Of a stretch of DNA of 43,115 nucleotides, positions 30,995 to 40,258 are shown piece after piece. Numbering within the stretch: position 1 is the first letter of the stretch; each line of letters starts with the position of its first letter. Position numbers and translations under genes: made by a program. A model generated the notes under the pieces. It had not been told where the DNA came from. It made no database searches and saw only the letters and a program-made list of their open reading frames with translations. The stretch comes from Discostella pseudostelligera (taxonomy: Eukaryota; Bacillariophyta; Thalassiosirophyceae; Thalassiosirales; Thalassiosiraceae): assembly GCA_036940085.1 (NCBI GenBank), contig JALLBK010000154.1:1-43115 (forward strand). Reading direction: 5' to 3'.

Positions 30995-33568
30995 CTATTT
31001 AGATCCACTAGCCTTATTCTTGCGTCGCTGGTGCTCCAACAATTGTTTTTGCATGTTCCGCACATCCTTCGTGTAGGAATCTCGTGTTCCAGACGGCACA
31101 CTCATACGATATCTCAACTCCTCGGTCGACAAGCTTTCTGCAAGCTCAAGCAATGTACCAAGAACAGTGCTAATATGATTTGGAGCCACCTTATCTGGGC
31201 GCATGGTCCGGTAGTACCACTCTCCTGTTGTTGGATCGAACCCAACCTCTGCGATTTTCGATCCAGTTTCGTGTCGGTCGGCCTCGAGGCGATGACGTTC
31301 ACTATCTGGTAGGCGCAAGTATCGTGTCATATCCACTGTGGTACCCTCCTCGCCCATGACACCAACGCGCAAAATGTCATCGTCGTTGTGGTTGCTTTGA
31401 TTTCGACCAAAGTTATGACGGGGAGGTAAAATCTCCACATCAATCGTAACGGTGTCAAGATACTTCCATTTCAATAAATTCACGTCGGTTCCACAAATAT
31501 AGGGTGTATTGGGTTGAAAAATGATTCCATCCGTCAGGTGATGGTGAGTGTCACCATACCTGTACGTCCTCGCTCCCCGCTCGTCATTAACATGCGAGAG
31601 TAGTCGATCCAAATCCACTCTATCGACAAAGTTCTTCCTCACTAAAGGCAAGGCTACACTAGGATCAGAGACTGCCAATGGGTTGAAGACATCGACTCCT
31701 ACATCTGGTCTAACAAAGGATGCCGCCTTCAGATGCTGCAGCCTTCGCTCAAATGGTAGGTGCAGTATCGGTTCATTTGCTGAATTCGCCAACACATCAA
31801 ACACTATAAAGATCGGCCTTCGCAATTTCCGATGCACAACGACCTCTCCGTCAAGAATAGCCCCAGGCTTGATTGACGAAACAATAGTATGAAGCGGATC
31901 TTTGCCATTCTCCGCGTTGTTATCGCCACCACCATCACCGCTCGCACTCGGTTTTGGCTGGAATGCCTTCTTCGTTTCATGACTTGCCCTATCCACCAAT
32001 ACCGCACTTTTCCCCGTAAACACCAACAAATATCGCACACCATCCGTCTTCTCGCTGAGATAATATCCCCCATCACTCCTTTGTACCTCCTCGATGTTAT
32101 GCCTCGAAAAATTCACTGGCATACTACCAATAAAGTTTCGTGGTGGCATGCATTCCTCATTTCCTGGCGCCCGACCACCGACATCGGGTGCAATGGCCGT
32201 TCGCCAACTTTGACATGCACTCTCCATAAATCGTTTAATCGATCCACATTGTCCAATGGCCAGCCTCGTCTCTTCGGCATTAGTATGTTCCCTTAAAAAA
32301 TCAGACACCTCGAGCACATCCTGCGTTGGGTTCAATTGCTGAACCATGAACCATAATTGCTGTGCTAGTGTCTCTGCCAATTTCCGTGCCGCGGCATCCT
32401 CCTGTGTAGATACTAGCTTTTGCGTCATGGTAGAGGAAAGTTCCATTTCAATTTCATATCCCACTTGGGCGTGGGCTGAGGAAGCGGAGGAGGAAGATGG
32501 ACCATGATTGGGCCCAGGGTTGTCAATGGTAGTAACCTCAGTAACATCCATCTTCCACGCAAAGCTTTTATCCGCCCTACTATAACTCCTTCGACGTTTG
32601 ATCCGCTTCTTCTCCCATCCAGGTGATACATTCGTAACAGATGGAATGGGTGGACATTTATGTTTCATATCCGTTTCGGAAGCACATGTGAGACGCAAAT
32701 CATAGGGAGCCGCCGGTAGTGCCATATCAATTGTGGATAGCTTTTCCTTCTTTTCGGTTACTCCAGGTCCCAGTATGATGGATGGGTTGTTGGTATCATG
32801 TGCAAAGTTTACGCGAGTGTGATTGGGATAGGTGTAGACGGTGGTGACAGTTTCCGTCTCGACCAATTGAGATTTTAGTACGGAACTTTCACTTTCTTTT
32901 GGGTTTGGCTTTCTACATGAAAATGATGCACTGAAATATATTAGAGAAGAAGATTATGATTAAGTTGAGACATTGGTTGGGAAGGGATAGCATAATGAAC
33001 AATGTCAAAAAGATGAGTAATGATGAGTCAATTATTCTCACCTCAGCGGCGAAGATTCCGACAAGCCAGCTTGAGTCCATCTCAAATAATTCGAACGAGT
33101 AATCCCCCCCTCAAATTTGGTCGATGGCTGTTGTTGCTGCTGCTGCTGCTGCGACTGGTGTGTCACATTATCTCTCACATTGCAAATAAAGGCATGCGCT
33201 ACCCGCTCCTTCCCTTGAATGGGCACCAATTTCGGACCTGATGGCAAGGCACGCATATCATGTGCACCAAAGGGGGATAAGAGCGTACCCAGCCGCGCTT
33301 CAATCTCAATGTTGGTTACAGTATTATTATTGTTGGCAATGACTGCCTGTCGACGTGCTATGGATCGTGCTTGGATTAAGAATATTTTAATGGCATCTTC
33401 TGGCTGAGTTGGACGGGAGAGGAAGGGATTGCGTGGTGCACCGCTATTGCTACCGGATGCGGCATGGTGGGTAGCCGAGGCTGGCCGATCGGTGGCTGAT
33501 CGCTTGGCCTCTTTGGAGGATTGGTCGACGAGACTGCCGAGAGCAAGGGCGGGACGCTTACTGGACAT
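30995..33568 (-). CDS. mRNA capping enzyme: TTM-type RNA 5'-triphosphatase fused to guanylyltransferase
   Basis: Two minus-strand exons, 33568-33042 and 32930-30995, encode 820 residues. The intron (33041-32931, 111 nt) splits a Ser codon. The first 340 residues look like a Cet1/tunnel-type metal-dependent triphosphatase: the metal-binding strand IEIEARLG (about 87-94), FEGGITRSNYLRW, APYDLRLTCASET, KRRRSYSRADKSFAWKMDVT and the closing GYEIEMELS (about 333-341). The second half is a guanylyltransferase with the nucleotidyl-lysine in SEKTDGVRYLL (Lys about 470), DGEVV (about 536), FDVLA, TDGIIFQ (about 642) and LLKWK. The enzyme should remove the RNA 5' gamma-phosphate and add GMP. I see no methyltransferase domain. 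The stop codon is only 22 bp from that of enkurin, tail to tail. I chose the ATG at 33568; the frame is open further upstream without conserved sequence. Confidence 0.9.
33128..33151 (-). repeat. Glutamine-coding repeat in the capping enzyme
   Basis: Eight consecutive Gln codons (CAG/CAA on the minus strand) lie between the triphosphatase strands RVAHAFICNVRDN and STKFEGGITR. They fill a loop, so length variation is likely tolerated. Confidence 0.8.
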
Positions 33569-33742
33569 TATGATGATTATTATGAGTTGATTGGTCAAGT
33601 GCAATGCTGCGGGCTGGCTAATAATATTATGGCTGGCGGCGGCGGCGGAAATGACGTTCCCGCCAAATTCATTGCCAACCACCACCACAAAAAATTCCGC
33701 CACCGCCGACATCAGTAGTAGGTAGTGGTACCCGTCAAAACA
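33569..33742. promoter_or_regulatory. Short divergent promoter between capping enzyme and NSUN5
   Basis: Only 174 bp separate the two outward-facing start codons. TTCCCGCCAAATT at 33657-33669 lies roughly midway, 74 bp before the NSUN5 ATG. A GGC repeat flanks it at 33635-33648. One E2F-like site therefore could serve both genes. Confidence 0.55.
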
Positions 33743-35554
33743 ATGAGCAAGAATAGTTCTCCCTATCACGAAGCGGGTGCACTTCTAAACGAGCACCTCG
33801 AGAAACGCCGTGGTCTCAAAGCCATCGCCTTTGATGCCCATAGCAGCGGCAAGAAGAAGGGTGCGACAGCTGCTCCCGATAAAGCCACCTATGCCACAGT
33901 GTGCAAGACATTGCAACACATCGCCATCATCAATGAAGTGTTGTCACACAATAATTTAAGCAAGGCAATTTGCTTCGATTCGGTTAGGAATAAGGGCTTG
34001 TTGTATGTCATGCTATATGAGTTACTATTTGGAAAGTACAAGTCTATACGCGGTGGAGGGAAAATTAAGCGTCTGCTTGTCAAGCATGAGAAACAATTGA
34101 GACGGGAGGCCGAGGTTTGCATGGCCAAACGACATGGAGATGATAACGCTATGAAAATATTCCCTCGATACATTCGAGTGAATACATTGCATGACACTCT
34201 TTCAAACGTCGGTGACATGTTAAAGAAAGATTTTGTTGCAAAATCTGGCACTACGGTCGACCAATCCACGAATCAGAACACATCCATTTATATCGATGCA
34301 CATGTCCCAGGTTTATTTGTACTACCTCCAACTTCATCATCATGGCTGCATCCCGAGCATGAGCTTGTGAAGAGTGGCAAGATTGTATTGCAAGATAAGA
34401 GCTCATGTTTCTCAGCGATAGTTCTGGCTCATGGACTTGGCGAAGTAGCATGTCAACAGCAACCGTGTGATTATATTGATGCATGCTCAGCTCCGGGGAA
34501 TAAAACATCTCATCTTGCGGCGCTTGTTCACAGCATCGTTGGATATGATACTAAACAACCCACGAAAAAGAGAAAGGGCAACAACAAGATTATTCATGCA
34601 CCAAAGTCAACAATATTTGCCTGTGAACGATCGTCATCGAGGTTCAATATCCTACAAGAACGAATGAAACAACTTATCCCAACGTCTGACAATGGTACTA
34701 ATAATGTGGAAGTTGTTCCTATTCATTGCGATTTTCTAAAAGTTGACCCCGACGATCCAAAATTTGCTCATGTCCGTGCCATCCTGTTAGATCCCAGTTG
34801 TTCCGGTAGTGGCATTGTCAACTCACCAGACCGGTGGATGGAAAGCATTGATAATGACGACGATGGTGCACAGCAGAAAGATATGAAAAGAATCCAATCA
34901 TTGTCCAATTTTCAATTAGTGGCATTAAAACATGCCATGTCATTTCCAAATGTCGATCGGATTGTCTATTCTACATGTTCGGTGCATGACGAGGAGAATG
35001 AGGCGGTTGTATCCAAGGCACTGTCGGAAGTTTCTACCGATGACGCTAATGATGGGTGGGAGCTGTATGCACCCGTTTGTTTGGAACATTGGCCACGGAG
35101 AGGACGTGAGGGTGGGGTAGGTGGATTGACGAAGGATCAAGCAGAGTGTTTAATTCGATGTGATGGACTGGATGGAGATGAGACGAATGGGTTCTTTGTT
35201 TCCTTCTTTGTTCGAAAGAAGTTAGTTTGTGATGGTTCGAGGGGTACTCGAAGGATGATAGATGATTCATTGATTCCGATCTACGCTGGTCAATTTGCAG
35301 ACGCATGCAAACAAGTTGCATTAACTGCTGCAAGTGAGGACCATCACGAAATATCAGAAGTATTTGAAGATACCGACATGCAGAAGAAGAAAAATGGAGA
35401 GTCGTCATCGGGCATCTCGAATGACAAATCTGCGAAGAAACGTGAAAAGAAGCTAGTATGGAAACGCAAGCAGGCACTACTTAAGACACAAAGAATGAAA
35501 AGGAAGGAAGAGGTATCAATATCAGCGGCAAAGGATTCAAAAGAAGATCATTAG
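33743..35554 (+). CDS. NSUN5: NSUN5-type 25S/28S rRNA (cytosine-C5) methyltransferase
   Basis: A single exon encodes 603 residues. NSUN5 (yeast Rcm1) makes one m5C in large-subunit rRNA. Visible motifs are PRYIRVNTL, LQDKSSCFSAIVLA, the SAM-binding DACSAPGNKTSHLAAL, the DPSCSGSG motif IV with Cys353, and VYSTCSVHDEENE (motif VI) with the catalytic Cys412. Both cysteines needed for catalysis and release are present. The N-terminal KGLLYVMLYELLFGK is characteristic of NSUN5 rather than NSUN2 or NOP2. The C-terminus is an added basic tail (from about residue 545) rich in Lys, probably for nucleolar localisation. The in-frame GTG further upstream is not needed. It pairs head to head with the capping enzyme. 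Confidence 0.95.
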   Translation: MSKNSSPYHEAGALLNEHLEKRRGLKAIAFDAHSSGKKKGATAAPDKATYATVCKTLQHIAIINEVLSHNNLSKAICFDSVRNKGLLYVMLYELLFGKYKSIRGGGKIKRLLVKHEKQLRREAEVCMAKRHGDDNAMKIFPRYIRVNTLHDTLSNVGDMLKKDFVAKSGTTVDQSTNQNTSIYIDAHVPGLFVLPPTSSSWLHPEHELVKSGKIVLQDKSSCFSAIVLAHGLGEVACQQQPCDYIDACSAPGNKTSHLAALVHSIVGYDTKQPTKKRKGNNKIIHAPKSTIFACERSSSRFNILQERMKQLIPTSDNGTNNVEVVPIHCDFLKVDPDDPKFAHVRAILLDPSCSGSGIVNSPDRWMESIDNDDDGAQQKDMKRIQSLSNFQLVALKHAMSFPNVDRIVYSTCSVHDEENEAVVSKALSEVSTDDANDGWELYAPVCLEHWPRRGREGGVGGLTKDQAECLIRCDGLDGDETNGFFVSFFVRKKLVCDGSRGTRRMIDDSLIPIYAGQFADACKQVALTAASEDHHEISEVFEDTDMQKKKNGESSSGISNDKSAKKREKKLVWKRKQALLKTQRMKRKEEVSISAAKDSKEDH

Positions 35555-35926
35555 AGTTGGGTAGTTCATCATAGTCGTAGGGTCTAACCACTGATTAGAG
35601 AGAGATAGAATGAACACAACATCATGCTTGATTGCAGGCTTGCAGCTGCAGCTGTCTATGCATGGCGGTAGCACCACCGCCGTCGTATTCCTTCTGCCCG
35701 TGACGTGGCTTTGACACATCATTTTGTGTGATGACGTCATATTCTAGCCGTCGACTTGGTTCTCCAACCTTCTCCAACTCCAACACGCACAACAACATGA
35801 AGATGACGATGACGTGTCCATGAACCCACACCTCCTTGCACTTCCGCGGCTGCTGCGGCACGTGTCGGGTTCGTCTCCTCCTATCATATCCCTCTTCGAC
35901 CAAAAACACTACCATAGTGAAGGACC
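35555..35926. other. Intergenic region upstream of PGR5
   Basis: This 372-bp gap contains several TGACGTCA or TGACGTG-like elements (35733-35740 ATGACGTCATA, 35700 GTGACGTGG, 35810 TGACGTGTC), cores of CREB/bZIP-type binding sites. No gene and no E2F-like site are seen. Confidence 0.45.
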
Positions 35927-36645
35927 ATGAACCGTTTTGTCTCTTTGCTACTAATAGTGGTCGCCTTGGCGGCCTCATCTGTTCAAGGGTTCGCCCCTTC
36001 ATCGCTTGGTGGCGTATCTGGTGGTGAGTTCGCTTGTATGAAGCCCCGATGTTTCTCAGTGAAACCGTGGTCCGAGGTGCACATATGCCTCGATTGACAT
36101 GATGTGTGTTATCGTCGAATGAAATAATCGCATAGTGTTCTTAACCCATAAAATATTACCATCTTTTTATTGTTTTTACAGGCTCCAATTTTGTCGTCTC
36201 CCAACGACCTCGCTCCGTCCAGCAACCAGCGTCGCGATCGAACAGCCGAACCTCGCTTCAAATGGGCTCTCAGGCTAAGTTCGGTGTTTTCTCTCCCGCC
36301 GTCTACGCTGCCAAAATCGCTCTCGGTAATGATAAATTAAACAAGTTTCGTGGACAGGCCATCAGTTTGCATTCGCAGTATATTGGGGACTTTTGCACTT
36401 GGGCGGGGGCATACCATCTTCGGACAAAACTTATTAAGAAGGTAAGAGTGGATGCATGTCAGTTAGAGGGGCGTACTAGTGAATTTATAACATGGATGCG
36501 ATCGACTGTCTGTAGAATTACTTTACTTGGGAAGCTTGCATTATGCACGTATCGATCATTAAGCCGCATGTTACTGACCTTGTATGTCCATTTGCTTTCA
36601 ATCAAGGCTAAGACAAACGGTGACATCCTCGGTTTTCTTGTGTAA
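35927..36645 (+). CDS. PGR5: PGR5, proton gradient regulation 5 (plastid)
   Basis: Three exons, 35927-36023, 36182-36441 and 36607-36645, give 131 residues (Arabidopsis 133). PGR5 takes part in cyclic electron flow around photosystem I at the thylakoid. The mature part, LNKFRGQAISLHSQYIGDFC, then GAYHLRTKLIKKAKTNGDILGFLV split over an intron, aligns with the C-terminal half of plant and cyanobacterial PGR5. The N-terminus is a hydrophobic signal peptide (LLLIVVALAASS) ending in VQG|FAPS, an ASAF-like site with Phe22, then a Ser/Arg-rich transit region. That is the bipartite signal for a complex red-type plastid. The second intron (165 nt) is free of stops and a multiple of three, so unspliced transcripts would still read to the same stop. 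The first intron is 158 nt. Confidence 0.9.
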
Positions 36646-37316
36646 ATATCTTATCAATGGAATGGGGAAAATTGAACATGGGATAATAGGTTCAGGAATG
36701 TGTGTATGATGGGGAGCAGGTGGTCGGCAATCAGCAGTGAGCTGTGATTGAGAACAGAGAGAGCTACCTAGTTCTAATTTTTCAGACGTATCCGGGTGAT
36801 TGTTGGCGTATGTTGTCGATTAGGGTCGAATATGCAATCCCCATAATTAGATAATATTCGTCGTATCATCATTTCAAGGATCCAACCGATACGGTCACCT
36901 AATTTTTCTTATCGGCTGCGACCAGTAATCGGTGGAATCTCTAAAACCCCACACTTCTAGAACCTTCTGCTCTTGTTCTGAAGTAGGCTCATGCCAGCAA
37001 TATCAATTGGTGCTCAGTGCTCAATCATCGATCACTGATGATAGCGGAGAGTAGAGAGAAAGCATATTGAATGCGATCAATGATGAGAAACGATGATGAG
37101 GTGAATATTGACTTGCCACGTGGCGGGAGGATCCTGACGACAGACAGACGTTTGACGAAGTTGAAGCAGCGATCTCGAGACCCTCGCGCCACGCGTCATT
37201 TTTTTTCATGTCAGCGAAACGGCAAAAAATGGCACAGCATATCATGTTGTGTGATGGTGCATGGTGCGCAGATATCTAATAATTGCGATCGCTATCGGAC
37301 CTATCGATCGTCAACC
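36646..37316. other. Intergenic region between PGR5 and the plastid NAD(P)-binding gene
   Basis: This 671-bp gap has no convincing gene. A CACGTGGCGGGAGG at 37117-37130 combines a G-box with an E2F-like core about 190 bp before the next start codon. A long frame open from 37071 joins the coding sequence below but its extra N-terminus is basic, lacks a signal peptide and is best read as 5' UTR. Confidence 0.4.
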
Positions 37317-38215
37317 ATGAACCTAATCCGATTATTTATCGCAGCGTCAGGCTTGGCAATTGCTTCTGCATTTGTGACCTCTATTAATAGAGTGGCTACG
37401 AGCCCTCTGCTAAGGTCATCGCTGCACATGGTCCAAGGACAAGGTGACTCCTACAAAAAAGTATTCGTCGCGGGTGGTTCGAAGGGAGTTGGTCGCCTCG
37501 TGGTCGACAAGCTCGTTTCTACTGGCGCCAATGTCGTCGCGCTCGTTCGATCAGATGATTCTGTCAAAGAACTCTCCGCATTGGATGGTGTAACTGCTAT
37601 TCGGGGAGATGCTATGGACTACAAAACAGTAGAGGGTGCGATGGATGGTTGCGATGCCGCCATTACAACGCTCGGTGGGGGGCAAGATGCCGATGGAAAG
37701 TGGATAGACTATACCGGGAACAACAATGTGATTGAGGCTGCTGGTATTCTTGGAGTGACTCGGTAAGCTCATTACTTTGCAGTGATGGTTGTTGGAGGAA
37801 GTTGTGCAGTGCTTATAATAATATATGTTGTACGATCTCCAGTTTGATACTCGTGACGTCGATCGGTTGTGGATCTTCAAAAGACGCGACACCACCCTCT
37901 GTGTACGAGGTTCTCAAGGATGTTCTCACTCAAAAGAGTAAGGCTGAAAATGTACTCACTAAATATTACACAAACATGAATTGGACAATCATCCGCCCAG
38001 GTGGGTTGGTTAGTGAGCCAGAAACTTCAAAGGCAGTCTTGACGGAGGACACTACTGCAATTGGAAGCATTCATCGTGGTGACGTTGCAGATCTCATTGT
38101 GCAAGCTCTCTCGAGCAAGAATACTGAGAAAAAGATACTCTCGGCTGTTGATCCATCCATTACAAGTTCCGCCAACCCAGAGGGGCGTACTGCCGAAGCA
38201 TTTGCACTCGGGTAA
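37317..38215 (+). CDS. Plastid-targeted NAD(P)-binding protein, NmrA/atypical SDR type
   Basis: Two exons, 37317-37762 and 37843-38215 (80-nt intron), encode 272 residues. The N-terminus LFIAASGLAIASAFVTS is a signal peptide ending in a textbook ASAF site (Phe19), so the protein should enter the plastid. The Rossmann fold starts at KKVFVAGGSKGVGRLVVDKL, with GGSKGVG as the dinucleotide loop. ALVRSDDS, AIRGDAMD, GCDAAITTLGG, LVTSIGCG and WTIIRPGGL follow in the order found in plant At2g37660/Tic62-like proteins. No classical YxxxK active site is obvious, so a dehydrogenase activity is uncertain. Plastid redox sensing or quinone handling are possible. It lies just downstream of PGR5, also plastid, but transcription as one unit is not suggested by the 671-bp gap. 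Confidence 0.85.
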
Positions 38216-38501
38216 CGATTTGACGGGAACTTATAAGATAGTTGCTATTCAATGAAAGTTGCTATGAATTGATGTTACATATTATTCAGGTGTTAGGAGT
38301 GGATATCTCTCGTTGATCGTTGAGTTTGATGTTGACGGTATTGTAGTGATAGTGAGGCGACCCGACGGCTTCCCGCATGTTGATTGGGGCGCGTCTGTTC
38401 GCGCGCGCAGTCGGCAGCCACCTCTCCCGCCAAATTGTCTCCTCCCCTCCTTGCACCTTACTTTTACTTGCACTTTCACCAACATCACTATCAATTTGAC
38501 T
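38216..38501. promoter_or_regulatory. Upstream region of the TPR/TylF gene
   Basis: This 286-bp gap contains TCCCGCCAAATT at 38425-38436, 66 bp before the chosen ATG, and a GCGCGCGC run at 38400. Nothing else stands out. Confidence 0.45.
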
Positions 38502-40181
38502 ATGACGACCATGACGATGCCGCCGCGTTCAAGATTAATCCTACTGTCATGCATCGCCTACTACTTCCTCCTCAACTGCACCAAGCAGTTGTTAGCATTC
38601 TCTCCTACTAGTTCCGTAAGCCGCGCTACTGCCACCATCGTCGATAACGTTAACGGTTTCAATAAACGCGACATCATCATATCGACCTCGCCCAACGCTT
38701 TCGTTTCCTCCACTGTTCTTCGTGTTGTTTCCTCTTCCATCTCCACTGCCACCGGAGAAGCCGATCGCGCTTTCCGACAGGGCATACAACTCGAAAAGGC
38801 AGGATTGGCACGTGCTGCCTCGGCTGCATTCCATGAAGCGGCTACTCTCTATCAATGTTTCGTCGACCACTCGAGCACAATCGCTAGTGAGAAATTGACA
38901 ATTGACGGAGATGTCATTACCACTAGCAGTGTCGACGGGGGCAATACTTCACCAGTGAATATATTTCAACATGTAACATCACTTGCAGCGAATAGCGATG
39001 ATGGAACAACATCTCCCACTGTCCTAGCCGTACTAGCCTACGCATGCATCCGTCTTGGACATCTCTCCCACGATGCCTTTGGTGACTCTCGTGCCTCCAA
39101 ACGACTTTACAAACTAGCAGCATCCATTGATCCACATCCTAGTGGTGTATCCTACCATGGCATTGGCACAAGTGTGGAGGCAAGTATTACGCATTGCTTC
39201 GGACGCAATAGCGCAAGCAGTGAGGGGAATATTTGGAGGGAGGAGATGGAGAAGGCCGTGGAGGCATATAAGGAAGCGATTAAATTGGGTGGAGGATTGG
39301 GTAGCAATGGTGAGGTGTTGTTTCATTTGGCTGTGGCATTGGAGGTATGTTTTGCATTCTATTTTTCTTCTGTGCTGTGCATCATCAGTCATCATGTTCT
39401 CGAGCTCAGACCTTTTGCAATGAATGAATGCGCATTCCGTATTATGCAACATTAACAATATCTACGATCCCCTCCCCAGCGATTGGGAGAAGTGGAAGAA
39501 TCGGAACAAATTATGGAAAGGCTCCGTCGTGGCGAATCCAACCTCTCCTGTCTCGTAGACTCCTGGGGCTACGTCCGATGGCACACTCGTCGTACCAATC
39601 CCCACTACTTGAACATACACCGTGGTACTCGATCGATGCTCCAAATTGCTTTGGATGCCGCCCAACCCCTACTACAGCATGACGATGGATTAGTTTGTGA
39701 ATTCGGCGTGGCCAGTGGACGAAGTGTACGCATGACGCAGGAATTGCTCCCATTGAATACTCCCATTCATGGATTTGATACATTTACCGGATTGCCGGTG
39801 GCATGGGGAAATGAGCCAGCGGGATCCTACAGTACCGGCGGAGCCATGCCCAAGATGGAACATGGCAATGTCCAATTTCACAAGGGTTTGTTCAAGGATA
39901 CTATTCCGATTTTTTTGTCCACTGTTGATAAAGGACGGCCATTGGCATATGCCAATATTGATTGTGACTTGTATGGTTCGACGCGAGATGTGTTGGAGGC
40001 GTTCCATGGACGGATTATTCCTGGTACTGTATTAGTCTTCGATGAATATTTGTGCCATCCAAGTTGGAGGCAGGATGAATTTAGGGCTTGGAGAGAGTGT
40101 TGTAAACGGTTTGGCTGGCAGTATGAGTATTTGGCCTTTTCGTTGAGTACGAAGCAAGCTGTGGTCCGGGTGACTAGTTAA
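38502..40181 (+). CDS. TPR region fused to a TylF/macrocin-type O-methyltransferase domain, with signal peptide
   Basis: Two exons, 38502-39344 and 39480-40181 (135-nt intron), give 514 residues. Residues 10-32 are hydrophobic and end in LLAFSP, an ASAF-like site, which suggests the plastid or the secretory pathway. Residues about 85-290 carry TPR-like helices (AFRQGIQLEKAGLARAASAA, YKLAASIDP, AVEAYKEAIKLGGGLG). The second exon holds a SAM-dependent methyltransferase of the TylF class: VCEFGVASGRSVRMTQELL is the SAM loop, HGFDTFTGLP the next strand, NIDCDLYGSTRDVLEAF the metal-binding region and VLVFDEYLCHPSWR the following one. TylF enzymes methylate sugar hydroxyls on macrolides, but many eukaryotic relatives have unknown substrates. 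The chosen ATG gives the signal peptide directly; the frame is open further upstream. Confidence 0.82.
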
Positions 40182-40258
40182 TCGGTGGTCAATATTTATT
40201 ACGCAATGATTATTGCTTATTTCAGTTATTAGTAGAACGATGATAGCCGAGTTCATCT

